Notes: generated from the letters alone by a model not told the origin. 64,000 nt of DNA from Prado023 sp963706885 (GCA_963706885.1 CAVPNX010000004.1:116126-180125), one strand, 5' to 3'. Shown: positions 7,137 through 15,946, numbered from the stretch's first letter. Translations and numbers: made by a program.

Positions 7137-8252
7137 CTACTTCGGCGCGAAGAACTCCACCGGGATGGTGTCGGGGTCCCGGCCGGTGACCGCCCAGCCG
7201 TAGGGCACGTCCTCGACCGGTCCTCTCGGTGCGCCGATCGAGTCGAGGCGCTGGGCCCACCTGCGCACCTCGTCCTCGTCCCGGCACCCCAACCCGACGT
7301 GGTCGAGTCCGACACGTTCGTGGGCGAACACATCCCCTGCCGCGGACCTGTCGTGGGCGGTCACCCCGATGACCAGTCCGCCGGACCACTGCATGCGCAC
7401 GCGCACCCAACCCGGCCCCTCGCGCCGGACTGTGACGGCGGGCCCGAGCAGCGACTGGTACCACGCCGCGCTGCGCTCCACATCGGTCACGGTCAGGGTG
7501 AGGTGGTGGATCAGCGGCGCGGGCAGGTCCGGCGGAGTTGGTGGCGCCCGGGGCCTCGGGCAGGTCGGCGGAGTTGGTGGCGCGCCGAGACCCGGGGCCT
7601 CGGGAACGTCGGCGGCAACCCGGGCGGCAGCGGTGGCGGCGCCTGCACGGTTCGCGGCCGGGGTGGCTGGGAGGCCTGTGGCGGGGTTGTCGGCATCCGC
7701 GCGCGGGGCGACCCCGGTTGGGCCGGTGTCCGTGGCATCAAGGCCGTCCTCGGACTCCGCGGACCCGACCGCTCGACTCGTCCGCGCGGCCAGAGCAAGG
7801 GCCGCCTCGGCCGCCTCCTGTGTTGTGGCGGCGGGGATCGGGCCGTCGAGGGGCAGGTCCCAACCGCCCAGGGCCACCACCGGCACCCCGGAGCGCACCG
7901 CCAGGGCGACCTCGCTGAGGGTTCCCCAGCTCAGGGCCACGCAGACGACGGCATCGGCCGACCGGACCAGCAGTCCGTTGCGCAGCTCGCCCATCCCGGT
8001 GGGGATCGTGAAGGTGGTGTCCGGGTTCGCGCGGAGCCGGTCGCGGTCCGGCAGGATCCCGATGCTCGACCCACCAGCGCCGGCACATCCGGCCGCGGCG
8101 GCCTGCATCACGCCGCCGTGTCCCCCCGTGAGCACGACCGCTCCGGCCCGGGCGAGAGCCGCACCCAGCGCGTGGGCGTCGCGGAGGTGCTCGTCGGTGG
8201 CGGAGTCACCGGGACCCACGACGGCGATGTAGGGGCGGGGAGCAGCAACCAT
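7137..8252 (-). CDS. Fusion of LOG-like Rossmann protein and VOC/glyoxalase domain
   Basis: This single 371-residue frame joins two unrelated folds. Residues about 1-165 form a Rossmann-type nucleotide-binding domain like the TIGR00725/LOG family, with TGGHGGVMQAAAAG and a GMGELRNGLLVRSADAVV block. Residues about 245-371 form a vicinal-oxygen-chelate domain (HHLTLTVTDVERSAAWYQ near its start, GLDHVGLGC, IPVEFFAPK at the end). An Ala/Pro-rich linker of about 80 residues separates them and contains an internal direct repeat at DNA level. The ATG at 8252 is preceded by a weak -10-like TGGGAT six bases upstream. The substrates are unknown; I do not assign a reaction. It sits next to the tRNA-Leu gene on the same strand. 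Confidence 0.72.
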   Translation of the reverse strand: MVAAPRPYIAVVGPGDSATDEHLRDAHALGAALARAGAVVLTGGHGGVMQAAAAGCAGAGGSSIGILPDRDRLRANPDTTFTIPTGMGELRNGLLVRSADAVVCVALSWGTLSEVALAVRSGVPVVALGGWDLPLDGPIPAATTQEAAEAALALAARTSRAVGSAESEDGLDATDTGPTGVAPRADADNPATGLPATPAANRAGAATAAARVAADVPEAPGLGAPPTPPTCPRPRAPPTPPDLPAPLIHHLTLTVTDVERSAAWYQSLLGPAVTVRREGPGWVRVRMQWSGGLVIGVTAHDRSAAGDVFAHERVGLDHVGLGCRDEDEVRRWAQRLDSIGAPRGPVEDVPYGWAVTGRDPDTIPVEFFAPK

Positions 8253-8304
8253 GGGCACATCCCAGCACGTCAGCAGCCACCGTACATACCGGAGGGGCGT
8301 GGGG

Positions 8305-8378
8305 TGCCCCGGGTGGGATTCGAACCCACACTGGACGGTTTTTGAGACCGCTTCCTCTGCCGGTTGGGATACCGGGGC
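8305..8378 (-). tRNA. tRNA-Leu (CAA), short variable arm
   Basis: The 74-base sequence folds as a cloverleaf on the minus strand. The acceptor arms GCCCCGG and CCGGGGC pair, the T arm is GTGGG-TTCGAAT-CCCAC, and the anticodon stem GCGGT/ACCGT encloses CTCAAAA, giving anticodon CAA (reads UUG). The variable loop is only about five bases, whereas leucine tRNAs normally have a long variable arm. CCA is not encoded. Identity is from the anticodon alone. Confidence 0.85.
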
Positions 8379-8678
8379 GCCGCGAACATGGTAGTCCAGC
8401 CGCTCAGGTCGGTGATCCATTCAGTTTCGCGACGCTAGAAGGTATGCAACCCACACGGAACACACGGGCGGACCCTGAGGGAGCGAGCGGCAGGACGCGA
8501 GCTGGGGCAGGGACGGGGCGGGCGCGAAGCGGGAAGGGGGCCAACCAGGGCGCGAAGCGGGTCGGGAATGGGCGCGAACCGCAACCGGGGCGCGTGCGGG
8601 CGCGGGCTGGGGAGGACGCCGACGCCCGGGGGACCGCGGGCCCCCGAGCGGCGTCCCTCCCGCCGGTAGGGTTCGTGC
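8379..8678. other. Non-coding stretch between tRNA-Leu and the ANTAR regulator
   Basis: The middle of this region has degenerate GCGCGAAGCGG/GCGCGAACCGC repeats (about 8519-8582). Open frames across it encode only Arg/Gly/Ala-rich low-complexity peptides and look spurious. The only functional-looking signal is the -10 hexamer at 8667-8672. Confidence 0.5.
8667..8672 (+). promoter_or_regulatory. -10 hexamer of the ANTAR regulator, leaderless position
   Basis: TAGGGT ends six bases before the GTG start, matching the aroQ arrangement. Confidence 0.55.
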
Positions 8679-9260
8679 GTGTCCACCCGCGTCGTTGTCG
8701 TCGAGGATGAGTCGCTGATCCGGCTCGACCTCGTCGAGATGCTCACCGAGGCCGGCTACGACGTGGTCGGCCAGGCAGGCGACGGTGAGTCCGGGGTCCG
8801 GCTGGTCCGCGAGCTGCGCCCCGATGTCGTGCTGATGGACGTGAAGATGCCCGTCCTCGACGGGGTCTCGGCGGCCGAGGCCCTGGCAGCCGACGACATC
8901 GCTCCGATCGTGCTGCTCACCGCGTTCAGCCAGTCCGACCTGGTGCAGCGGGCCCTCGCCGCCGGCGTGCAGGGCTACGTGGTCAAGCCCTTCTCGATGG
9001 CCGACCTTCGACCCGCCATCGAGGTCGCCCGGGCGCGTTTCGCCGAGGTGCACGCGCTGCGCAGCGGCGTGGCCGACCTCGAGGGTCGCCTCGAGGCGCG
9101 CAAGCTGATCGAGCGGGCGCGGTCCGCGCTGCAGTCCCAGTTCGGCTGGGACGAGCCGACCGCCTTTGCGTGGATGCAGCGCGCCGCCATGGACGCGCGC
9201 ATCCCCATGGCCGACGTGGCCAGGCGGGTCCTGGAGCAGGACACCACCGGCCACGCGTGA
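8679..9260 (+). CDS. pdtaR: ANTAR-domain response regulator (PdtaR type)
   Basis: A receiver domain (about residues 1-122) with phospho-acceptor D54 in LMDVKMP and K103 in VVKPF is followed by an ANTAR RNA-binding domain (about 130-188, with GRLEARKLIERAR and EPTAFAWMQRAAMDAR). ANTAR regulators bind paired RNA hairpins and prevent termination when phosphorylated. The 193 residues match mycobacterial PdtaR, which works with the kinase PdtaS; no kinase is adjacent here. The GTG at 8679 has no ribosome-binding site but has TAGGGT six bases upstream. Position ahead of branched-chain transport genes and polA is a conserved actinobacterial arrangement. Confidence 0.88.
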   Translation: MSTRVVVVEDESLIRLDLVEMLTEAGYDVVGQAGDGESGVRLVRELRPDVVLMDVKMPVLDGVSAAEALAADDIAPIVLLTAFSQSDLVQRALAAGVQGYVVKPFSMADLRPAIEVARARFAEVHALRSGVADLEGRLEARKLIERARSALQSQFGWDEPTAFAWMQRAAMDARIPMADVARRVLEQDTTGHA

Positions 9261-9453
9261 GCCCACGGGCAACGTGGTCGCGCGTGTCCACGAGCTCTCG
9301 ACGAGGCCCCATCGGTCCACCACGCCAACGAGGCGTTACGAATCCGTTACTTGCAGACGGCCGGGATCGTCAACCCCAGTACCTCGGATGATGTACCTTT
9401 CCGCACACGACGCCCGCTCCCGCGGGCTCGCCCGACCTAACAGAAGGACACAC

Positions 9454-10737
9454 ATGCGTACCACGATCAAGATCGGGGCAGCCGTTGCGGCCTCCGCCCT
9501 GGTGCTGACCGCCTGCAGCAGTGGCGAGTCCGAGGAGGCCGCCGGCTCGGCTGCTCCCAGCGCCTCGGCCGCTGCTTCCTGCGAGGCTGACGGCATCCTG
9601 AAGCTCGGCACGATCCTGCCGCAGACCGGCAGCCTCGCGTTCCTCGGGCCGCCGGAGTTCGCCGGTGTCGATCTCGCTGTCAAGGAGATCAACGACGCCG
9701 GGGGCGTCCTCGGCAAGCCGGTCGAGAAGTTCGACGGCGACTCCGGTGACACCACCACCAACATCGCCGTGACCACCGCGGACGAGCACCTCCAGCGTGG
9801 GGTGGACGCCGTCGTCGGCGCCGCGTCCTCGGGCGTGTCCCTGACCTTCATCGACAAGGTGACCGGCGCGGACGTGATGCACTTCTCGCCGGCCAACACG
9901 TCGCCGGTCTTCACGACCTATGACGACAACGGCCTGTACTTCCGTACCGCTCCCTCCGACCTGTTCCAGGGTGCGATCATCGCCGAGCAGGCCGCCAACG
10001 ACGGCAGCACCAAGCCTGCAGTCCTGGCGCTGCAGGATGCCTACGGTGAGGGCCTGGCCAACGCGTTCAAGGACAACTTCACCGCGGCCGGTGGCTCGCT
10101 GGCCCTCGACCCGGTGATCTACGACCCGCAGGCCGCGTCCTTCGAGGCGGAGGTCGGCAAGGTGAAGGCGACCGATCCGGACGCAGTCGTCCTCATCGGC
10201 TTCGAGGAGTCGAAGAAGATCGTCCAGGAGCTCATCAAGCAGGGCATCGGCCCGGACAAGGTGAAGCTCTACCTGGTGGACGGCAACCTGTCCCAGACGC
10301 TCGGAGAGGGCCTGCCCGAGGGGATCCTCGAGGGCACCAAGGGGACCCTGCCCGGCGCCAAGCCCTCGGACGAGCTGCGCGCAGCCTTGCTCGAGGTCGA
10401 CCCGGACCTTGTTGACTTCTCCTACGCTCCGGAGTCCTACGACGCAGTCACCACGATTGCGCTCGGGGCGGAGCTGGCCAAGTCCGACTGCGCCAAGGAC
10501 ATCGCTGCCCAGCTGGTCGCGGTCACGAACGACGGTGCCGAGTGCACCAACTTCGCCGACTGCAAGGCCAAGATCGACGCCGGTGAGGACTTCGACTACA
10601 ACGGTCAGTCCGGACCGATCGCGCTCGATGAGAACGGCGACCCGTCCCGGGCCACCATGGGCGTGTACGTCTACGGTGCCGACAACAAGTTCACCCCCCA
10701 GGAGTTCATCGAGGGCGACGTTCCCGCCGCCTCCTGA
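9454..10737 (+). CDS. livJ: Branched-chain amino acid-type ABC transporter substrate-binding lipoprotein
   Basis: This 427-residue protein begins with a lipoprotein signal peptide ending LVLTAC (lipid-modified cysteine at residue 21). A low-complexity Ser/Ala linker leads into a type I periplasmic-binding fold (LGTILPQTGSLAFLGPPEFAGVDLAVKEIN region). The family captures leucine, isoleucine, valine or related ligands and delivers them to LivHM. The ATG at 9454 is preceded by AGAAGGA. The 193-base region upstream is AT-richer than average and likely holds the promoter. The gene is convergent with livF; a strong shared terminator separates them. The ligand cannot be read from sequence; urea or amide binding is possible. 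Confidence 0.9.
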   Translation: MRTTIKIGAAVAASALVLTACSSGESEEAAGSAAPSASAAASCEADGILKLGTILPQTGSLAFLGPPEFAGVDLAVKEINDAGGVLGKPVEKFDGDSGDTTTNIAVTTADEHLQRGVDAVVGAASSGVSLTFIDKVTGADVMHFSPANTSPVFTTYDDNGLYFRTAPSDLFQGAIIAEQAANDGSTKPAVLALQDAYGEGLANAFKDNFTAAGGSLALDPVIYDPQAASFEAEVGKVKATDPDAVVLIGFEESKKIVQELIKQGIGPDKVKLYLVDGNLSQTLGEGLPEGILEGTKGTLPGAKPSDELRAALLEVDPDLVDFSYAPESYDAVTTIALGAELAKSDCAKDIAAQLVAVTNDGAECTNFADCKAKIDAGEDFDYNGQSGPIALDENGDPSRATMGVYVYGADNKFTPQEFIEGDVPAAS

Positions 10738-10753
10738 ACCTTGGACCGCACGT

Positions 10754-10790
10754 AGATCGGGGCCCCTCCACTGCGGAGGGGCCCCGATCT
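10754..10790. terminator. Bidirectional terminator between livJ and livF
   Basis: Perfect 16-base arms (10754-10769 and 10775-10790; left arm AGATCGGGGCCCCTCC) enclose a five-base loop. It sits 16 bases after the livJ stop, with the convergent livHMGF operon ending on the other side, so it can serve both. There is no long T run, as is usual in high-GC genomes. Confidence 0.88.
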
Positions 10791-10909
10791 GCTTCTGTGT
10801 GCGGCCGCCAATGGGCGGCGGGAGGCCCCGCGTGCATGCGAACGCGGTCGGCACGCACCGACGTGCGATCCGGGCACAGCAGCGCCGTAGCGTGCCGGTG
10901 AGGAGGACC

Positions 10910-11782
10910 TCAGGCCTTGGCCAGGGTCCCCAGGTAGAGCTCGATCACCTTCGGGTCGTTGGCCAGCTCGCGGCCGCTGCCGGTGTAGGCGTTGCGGCCC
11001 TGGTCCAGCACGTAGCCGCGATCCACGATCTGCAGGCACCGGCGGGCGTTCTGCTCGACCATGATGACCGTCACGCCCGTGGCGTTGATCGACCTGACCC
11101 GGACGAACACCTCGTCCTGCAACTGGGGCGACAGGCCCGCGCTGGGCTCGTCGAGCAGCAGGACGCTGGGCTCCATCATCAGGGCCCGGCCCATCGCGAC
11201 CATCTGCCGCTCACCGCCGGACAGGGTCCCGGCCCGCTGCCGGCGCCGGTCGGCCAGGGCCGGGAAGATGTCGGCCACCTTCGCGAAGCGCTCGGGGAAC
11301 TTCTCGGGCTCCTGGTAGGCGCCCATCTGCATGTTCTCCTCGATGGTCAGGGAGGGGAACACGTTGTTGTTCTGCGGGACGAAGCCCACGCCGAGCTTCA
11401 CCAGCTTGTCGGCGCGCAGGTTCGTGATGTCCTCGTTGCGCAGCTCGACATGCCCGCTGCTGATCTTCACCAGGCCGAACAGGGACTTGAGCAGCGTGGA
11501 CTTTCCGGCCCCGTTGGGGCCGATGATGCCGACCAGCTCACCCTCGTGGGCGTAGAAGTCACAGCCGTTGAGGATGTTCACCCCCGGCAGGTAGCCGGCG
11601 ATGAGGTCGTTGGCCACCAGCAGCGCACCGGAGCTTCCCTCGATGTGGGCGCTGCGGTCGAGCAGCTCGGTCCCTCGGTGCGTGTGGGTGTCCATCGAGG
11701 CATCGATGGACAGCTCGTGGATGAACTCCGGTGAGCCCGGCTCGATGTCCTGCGGTCCGTGCTCGGGGTTGATCGGCCTCAT
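10910..11782 (-). CDS. livF: Branched-chain amino acid-type ABC transporter ATPase LivF
   Basis: This ATPase has Walker A GPNGAGKST, signature LSGGERQ and Walker B LLLDEPSAGL, and supplies energy with LivG for import through LivHM. Of its 290 residues, about the first 55 form an acidic, histidine-containing extension before the ATPase fold begins (ALLVANDLIAGYLPG). LivF proteins usually lack such an extension, so a later start or a small extra regulatory segment is possible. The ATG overlaps the livG stop by one base (TGATG), which supports the long start. It is the last gene of livH-M-G-F. Confidence 0.93.
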   Translation of the reverse strand: MRPINPEHGPQDIEPGSPEFIHELSIDASMDTHTHRGTELLDRSAHIEGSSGALLVANDLIAGYLPGVNILNGCDFYAHEGELVGIIGPNGAGKSTLLKSLFGLVKISSGHVELRNEDITNLRADKLVKLGVGFVPQNNNVFPSLTIEENMQMGAYQEPEKFPERFAKVADIFPALADRRRQRAGTLSGGERQMVAMGRALMMEPSVLLLDEPSAGLSPQLQDEVFVRVRSINATGVTVIMVEQNARRCLQIVDRGYVLDQGRNAYTGSGRELANDPKVIELYLGTLAKA

Positions 11783-12690
11783 CAGTCCTCCTGAAGGCTC
11801 TGGCCGGACTCGGTCAGGGCCTGATCGTGATGTGCCCCGAGGTAGGCGTCGATCACGGACTTGTCCGCCATGACCACCTCCGGCGGGCCCTCGGCGATGA
11901 TCCGGCCCTGCGCCATCACGATGACCCAGTCGCTGATGTCGCGCACCATGTCCATGTCGTGCTCCACGAACAGGACGGTCATGCCGTGCTCGCGCAGGTC
12001 CTTGATGTGGCCGAGCAGGGACTGGGTCAGCGCGGGGTTCACCCCGGCCATCGGCTCGTCGAGCATCACCAGGACGGGGTCGGTCATCAGCGCGCGGGCC
12101 ATCTCCAGCAGCTTGCGCTGGCCCCCCGACAGGCTCCCGGCGAAGTCCTCGGACTTGGCTGCCAGGTTGAACCGGCCCAGGATCTCCATGGCGCGCTCGG
12201 TGTTGGCGGCCTCCTGCGATCCCCACAGACCCTTGATCAGGCCGAGGAAGAACGACTCCCCGCGCTGCCCGGTCGCCCCGAGGCGCATGTTGTCCAGGAC
12301 GGTCATCCGGGACAGGGCCTTGGTGAGCTGGAAGGTGCGCACCATCCCCATGCGGGCCACCTTGTACGGGCGCACATGGGCCAGCTCACGCCCCTCGAAC
12401 TGCCAGGATCCCGAGCTCGGCTGGTCGAATCCGGTCAGCAGGTTGAACAGCGTGGTCTTGCCTGCACCGTTCGGCCCGATCAGTGCGGTGATGCTGCCGC
12501 GCTGGATCTCCACGTGGTCGACGTTCACCGCGACCAGCCCGCCGAACGCGCGCTTGATCTGCGATCCGACGAGGATCGGGTCCGGCTTGGTGGATCCGGG
12601 TTCCCGGGCGACCCCGTCGAGGGCCTGGCGCACGGCCGCGACGGTCGGGGTCAGCTCCCGGGTGTTGCTGGCGAGCGTGTCATCGGGCAT
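11782..12690 (-). CDS. livG: Branched-chain amino acid-type ABC transporter ATPase LivG
   Basis: The 302-residue ATPase carries GPNGAGKTT (Walker A), LSGGQRK (signature) and VMLDEPMAGVNP (Walker B followed by the LivG-type Ala-Gly-Val-Asn-Pro). About 40 residues precede the conserved core. It pairs with LivF in the importer. The start lies inside the end of livM (overlap about 11 bases) and the stop shares a base with the livF start, so the four genes are translationally coupled. Confidence 0.94.
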   Translation of the reverse strand: MPDDTLASNTRELTPTVAAVRQALDGVAREPGSTKPDPILVGSQIKRAFGGLVAVNVDHVEIQRGSITALIGPNGAGKTTLFNLLTGFDQPSSGSWQFEGRELAHVRPYKVARMGMVRTFQLTKALSRMTVLDNMRLGATGQRGESFFLGLIKGLWGSQEAANTERAMEILGRFNLAAKSEDFAGSLSGGQRKLLEMARALMTDPVLVMLDEPMAGVNPALTQSLLGHIKDLREHGMTVLFVEHDMDMVRDISDWVIVMAQGRIIAEGPPEVVMADKSVIDAYLGAHHDQALTESGQSLQED

Positions 12691-13663
12691 CGAGGGCCAA
12701 CTCCTTCTTGTCGCCGAGGATTCCCTGTGGGCGGTAGATCATCAGCAGCATCAGCGACAGGCCCAGCAGGATGAACCGGATCTGGCCGACCTGCGTGCTG
12801 TCGAGGAAGGTGATGTACCCGGCCCGAACAGCCTCGGCCAGGAGCAGGTTGACGAAGATCAGCAGGAACCAGAAGATCACCGATCCCAGCACCGGGCCGA
12901 ACACCCGGGCCGCGCCACCGAGGATCAGCACCGCCCACGCGAAGAACGTGATCGTGGTCGCGTAGTTGTCGGGCTGGACCGACTGGTTCGACAGGGCGAA
13001 CACGAAGCCGCCGAGGGTGCCCAGCAGGCCACCGAAGACCAGCGCCTGGATCTTGTAGGCGTAGACGTTCTTGCCGAGGCTGCGCACGGCGTCCTCGTCC
13101 TCACGGATCCCCTTCAGGACACGACCCCAGGGGGAACGCATCGCGAGGAACACCAGGAGCAGCGACACCGCCACGAGGATCCAGCCGACGACGGTGATCC
13201 ACAGGTCGTTGGCGCTCATGTCGATGGGTCCGAACACCAGCCCGGTCGCGAACGGGTTGAGGTCGTAGAACTCGGTCGCGAAGCCGTTGATCCCGTCGGA
13301 TCCGCCGAAGGTCTCGCGGAAGGTCACCGAGCGCACGATCAGCCGGATGATCTCGGCCGAGGCGATCGTCACGATCGCCAGGTAGTCCGCCCGCAGCCGC
13401 AGGGTGGGAACGCCGAGGAGCAGTGCCAGCACGACCGAGGCCATCAGCCCGAACAGCACCCCGAGCCACAGGGACTGCCCGAGGGTGGCCACCGTGACGC
13501 CCAGGGCGTAGGCGCCCACCGCGAGGAAGCCGGCCTGGCCGAAGTTGAGCAGGCCGGTGTAGCCGAAGTGGACGTTCAGGCCGATCGCCGCGAGGGCGAA
13601 GATGATGGCCTGCACTCCCAGGCCCTGCGTGAGGGCCTGGCCGATGATGATGTTCCAGTCCAT
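12680..13663 (-). CDS. livM: Branched-chain amino acid-type ABC transporter permease LivM
   Basis: This 327-residue integral membrane permease has about eight to ten hydrophobic helices and the family segment HFGYTGLLNFGQAGFLAVGAYA near the N terminus. The cytoplasmic coupling region around RGVLKGIREDEDAVRSLG contacts the ATPases. I chose the ATG at 13663 (MDWNIII) because GAGGTAG lies just upstream and the livH stop is only seven bases away; a longer frame starting 33 bases earlier would overlap livH. The gene is part of livH-M-G-F. Confidence 0.93.
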   Translation of the reverse strand: MDWNIIIGQALTQGLGVQAIIFALAAIGLNVHFGYTGLLNFGQAGFLAVGAYALGVTVATLGQSLWLGVLFGLMASVVLALLLGVPTLRLRADYLAIVTIASAEIIRLIVRSVTFRETFGGSDGINGFATEFYDLNPFATGLVFGPIDMSANDLWITVVGWILVAVSLLLVFLAMRSPWGRVLKGIREDEDAVRSLGKNVYAYKIQALVFGGLLGTLGGFVFALSNQSVQPDNYATTITFFAWAVLILGGAARVFGPVLGSVIFWFLLIFVNLLLAEAVRAGYITFLDSTQVGQIRFILLGLSLMLLMIYRPQGILGDKKELALDAR

Positions 13664-13670
13664 GACTACC

Positions 13671-14954
13671 TCACCCGATCCGCTCGGCCCGGCCAAGGAT
13701 GCCCTGGGGTCTGACCAACAGGATGAGGATCAGGATCACCAGCGCCCCCAGGTTCTTCAACTCCGGTGGGATGAGCAGCGTGGACATCTGGATCAGCACC
13801 CCGACCAGGAGCGACCCCACCAGTGCTCCGTACGCCGTCCCGAGGCCACCGACAACAACACCGGCGAAGACCAGCAGCAGGATCTGGAAGCCCTGGGTCC
13901 AGTTCACGCCGTTGCTCATCGAGAAGATGATCCCGCCGAGGGCAGCCAGGCCCGCGCCGATCATCCAGACCCGGCTGATCACCTTCTCCACGTCGATGCC
14001 CGACGCGGAGGCCAGGCCCGGGTTGTCGGCGATCGCCCGGCTCGCCTTGCCCATGCGGGACCTCAGCAGCCAGGCGATCGTGGCGCCCAGGGCGATGATC
14101 GCGACACCCGAGGCGATCAGGGACTTGGGCGTGATGCTCACCGGCCCGAGCTCCAGGCCCGCCTGCCCGGAGTACTCGGCGTACTGGGTGGTGCTGCCGC
14201 CGAAGACGAGCAGGTAGGTGTAGCGCAGGAAGATCCCGAACCCGATGGACACCACCAGCATGGCGATCAGGCCGGTCCCGCGGCCACGAAGCGGCCGCCA
14301 CAGGCCGGCGTCCTGCGCCCAGCCGAAGCCCACCGAGAGGATGAGCGCCAGCGGCACGGAGATGAGGAACGGCAGGCCGATGAAGTTGTTGAACACCAGT
14401 GTCGCCAGCGCGCCGAAGGTCATGATGTCGCCGTGCGCGAAGTTGGTGAGGCCGGTCGTGCCGAAGATCAGCGACAGTCCCACACCGGACAGCGCGAGGA
14501 TCAGGCCGAAGGCAATTCCATCGGCGAACAGCTGGATCGCCCGGCCGGCGAGCTGGCTCCCCTCGTCCACGGCCTCACCCAGCGGGAACTGGACCGTCTT
14601 GGAGGCCGAGAGGAGGTTGACGATGAGTGGGTTGCGCTCGGGATCCCGGAGCTCAACGCCTTCAGGGAGGGTGTCCGTCAGGAGCAGGACGGTGTAGGTG
14701 CCCGGTTCGGGGACGACGACTGCCCATCCACCGTTGCTGCCACTGACCCCCGTCCCGGTGAACCCGCTGTCCGCGCTCACATTGATGCGGACATTGGACA
14801 CCGGCGCACCGTCGGGTTCGGTGAGCACCCCGCGAAGCTCCAGTTGATCAGCGGCGGACGCCACGCTGTGCCCGGTGACGGCAGGCCCGACGAGGGCCGC
14901 CATCACCACGATCAGCAGCAGCAGCAGGCGCCGAGCGACCGAACTGATGACCAT
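13671..14954 (-). CDS. livH: Branched-chain amino acid-type ABC transporter permease LivH with N-terminal extracytoplasmic domain
   Basis: The C-terminal ~290 residues are a standard LivH permease (GLTNFAHGDIMTFGALATLV is diagnostic). Ahead of it is a signal-peptide-like helix (about residues 4-35) and a beta-sandwich-like domain (about 38-120) with ELRGVLTEPDGAPVSNVRI and PEPGTYTVLLLTDTLPEG, similar to carboxypeptidase-regulatory-like folds. That makes the protein 427 residues, compared with about 290 for enteric LivH. The extra domain should lie outside the membrane, perhaps helping to dock the LivJ lipoprotein. The ATG at 14954 has GGTGG upstream; a longer frame to 15062 lacks support. Confidence 0.9.
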   Translation of the reverse strand: MVISSVARRLLLLLIVVMAALVGPAVTGHSVASAADQLELRGVLTEPDGAPVSNVRINVSADSGFTGTGVSGSNGGWAVVVPEPGTYTVLLLTDTLPEGVELRDPERNPLIVNLLSASKTVQFPLGEAVDEGSQLAGRAIQLFADGIAFGLILALSGVGLSLIFGTTGLTNFAHGDIMTFGALATLVFNNFIGLPFLISVPLALILSVGFGWAQDAGLWRPLRGRGTGLIAMLVVSIGFGIFLRYTYLLVFGGSTTQYAEYSGQAGLELGPVSITPKSLIASGVAIIALGATIAWLLRSRMGKASRAIADNPGLASASGIDVEKVISRVWMIGAGLAALGGIIFSMSNGVNWTQGFQILLLVFAGVVVGGLGTAYGALVGSLLVGVLIQMSTLLIPPELKNLGALVILILILLVRPQGILGRAERIG

Positions 14955-15027
14955 GATCCACCTACCCCCAGCCTGAACGAGTCCGGCTGGCTCCGACTGG
15001 GACCGCCGATTGTGCGGGAGTGTACGC

Positions 15028-15039
15028 GAAACGTGTTTC
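15028..15039. promoter_or_regulatory. Candidate operator upstream of livH
   Basis: GAAACGTGTTTC, with five-base inverted arms around a two-base centre, lies about 75 bases upstream of the livH start. A separate 8-base palindrome TTACGTAA follows at 15052-15059. Both are placed to control the livHMGF promoter on the minus strand, but the regulator is unknown. Confidence 0.3.
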
Positions 15040-15096
15040 CGTGGGCGCCCTTTACGTAACAAGCGACGACAAGGCTTCCTCGGGCCCGTCGGGGCC

Positions 15097-15909
15097 TCAG
15101 CGCAGGGCGGCGACGACAGCGGTCAGGATCGGCGCGACGAGCAGGGCGGGGAGCATGTCGCCCACGGGGATGTGCCGGATCCGCAGCAGCCGCAGGGCGA
15201 TCCCGACCAGCAGCAACCCGCCCGTGGCGGTGAGCACGGCGATCTGGGCGGCATCGAGCACCGAGCCCAGGCCCCACCCCAGCAGCGTCAGCGTCCCCTG
15301 GTACACCCCGACCACCAGGGCGCTGGCCGCCACCCCCCACCCGAGGCTGGCGGCGAACGCGATCGAGGCGAAGCCGTCCATGATCGACTTCAGGGCCAGT
15401 TGGTCGATCCCGAGGCCCAGACCGTCGGACAACGACCCGAGGATGGCCAGCGGCCCGATGCAGAAGACCAGGGACGCCGTGACGAAGCCCTCGATGAAGG
15501 TGCTGGGGGGCGCATCGGAGCCCGGGGGCTCCGGGTCGGCCAGGGCCCCGTCGACCTCCACGTCGACCGCACCCACGGTGGTGCGGGTGCGCGCGCGGCG
15601 CTCCAGGCGGCGGCGGATCGTCTCACCGAGCCCCTCCAGCCGGTCCTCGATGCGGGCCAACGAGCCGAGGATGCCGCCGATCAGCAGCGAGCCCAGGACG
15701 ATCAGGACCCCGGCGGCGCCCACGGACTCCGACACTGCCGGGTCCAGCAGGGCGGAGGCCGAGAGGGCAGCCACCAGCAGGGTGATCAGGCCCAGGCCGT
15801 CGGTGACGACATCGCGGGTGCGCTGGGGGAGCCGATGTCCCAGCGCAACGCCGATCGCCGATCCGATGAGGATCGCCACCACGTTCATGAGCGTCCCGAG
15901 GCCGATCAC
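15097..15909 (-). CDS. DUF554 family membrane protein
   Basis: This 270-residue membrane protein matches the DUF554 (YdfK-like) family. It opens with GLGTLMNVVAILIGSAIGVALGHRLP, has a cytoplasmic charged loop (about residues 88-130, with ERRARTRTT), and continues with further hydrophobic helices. The family's role is unsettled; a transport function is only a guess. GTG is the start, preceded by GGTGGAG. The upstream thioesterase gene ends 37 bases before it on the same strand, so the two may be co-transcribed. Confidence 0.8.
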   Translation of the reverse strand: MIGLGTLMNVVAILIGSAIGVALGHRLPQRTRDVVTDGLGLITLLVAALSASALLDPAVSESVGAAGVLIVLGSLLIGGILGSLARIEDRLEGLGETIRRRLERRARTRTTVGAVDVEVDGALADPEPPGSDAPPSTFIEGFVTASLVFCIGPLAILGSLSDGLGLGIDQLALKSIMDGFASIAFAASLGWGVAASALVVGVYQGTLTLLGWGLGSVLDAAQIAVLTATGGLLLVGIALRLLRIRHIPVGDMLPALLVAPILTAVVAALR

Positions 15910-15946
15910 GGCCGCTCCACCCCCACCCGCCGGGCCCAGTGGGCCC

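Noticed and set aside
6603..8345. A 580-codon open frame on the plus strand
   Set aside because: It runs through nusB, the minisatellite and the antisense of the LOG/VOC gene. Composition is Gly/Arg-rich low complexity with no recognisable domain.
8342..8710. Small frame starting within the tRNA and reading through the gap
   Set aside because: It encodes an Arg/Ala/Gly-rich peptide from degenerate repeats and overlaps the tRNA and the ANTAR regulator.
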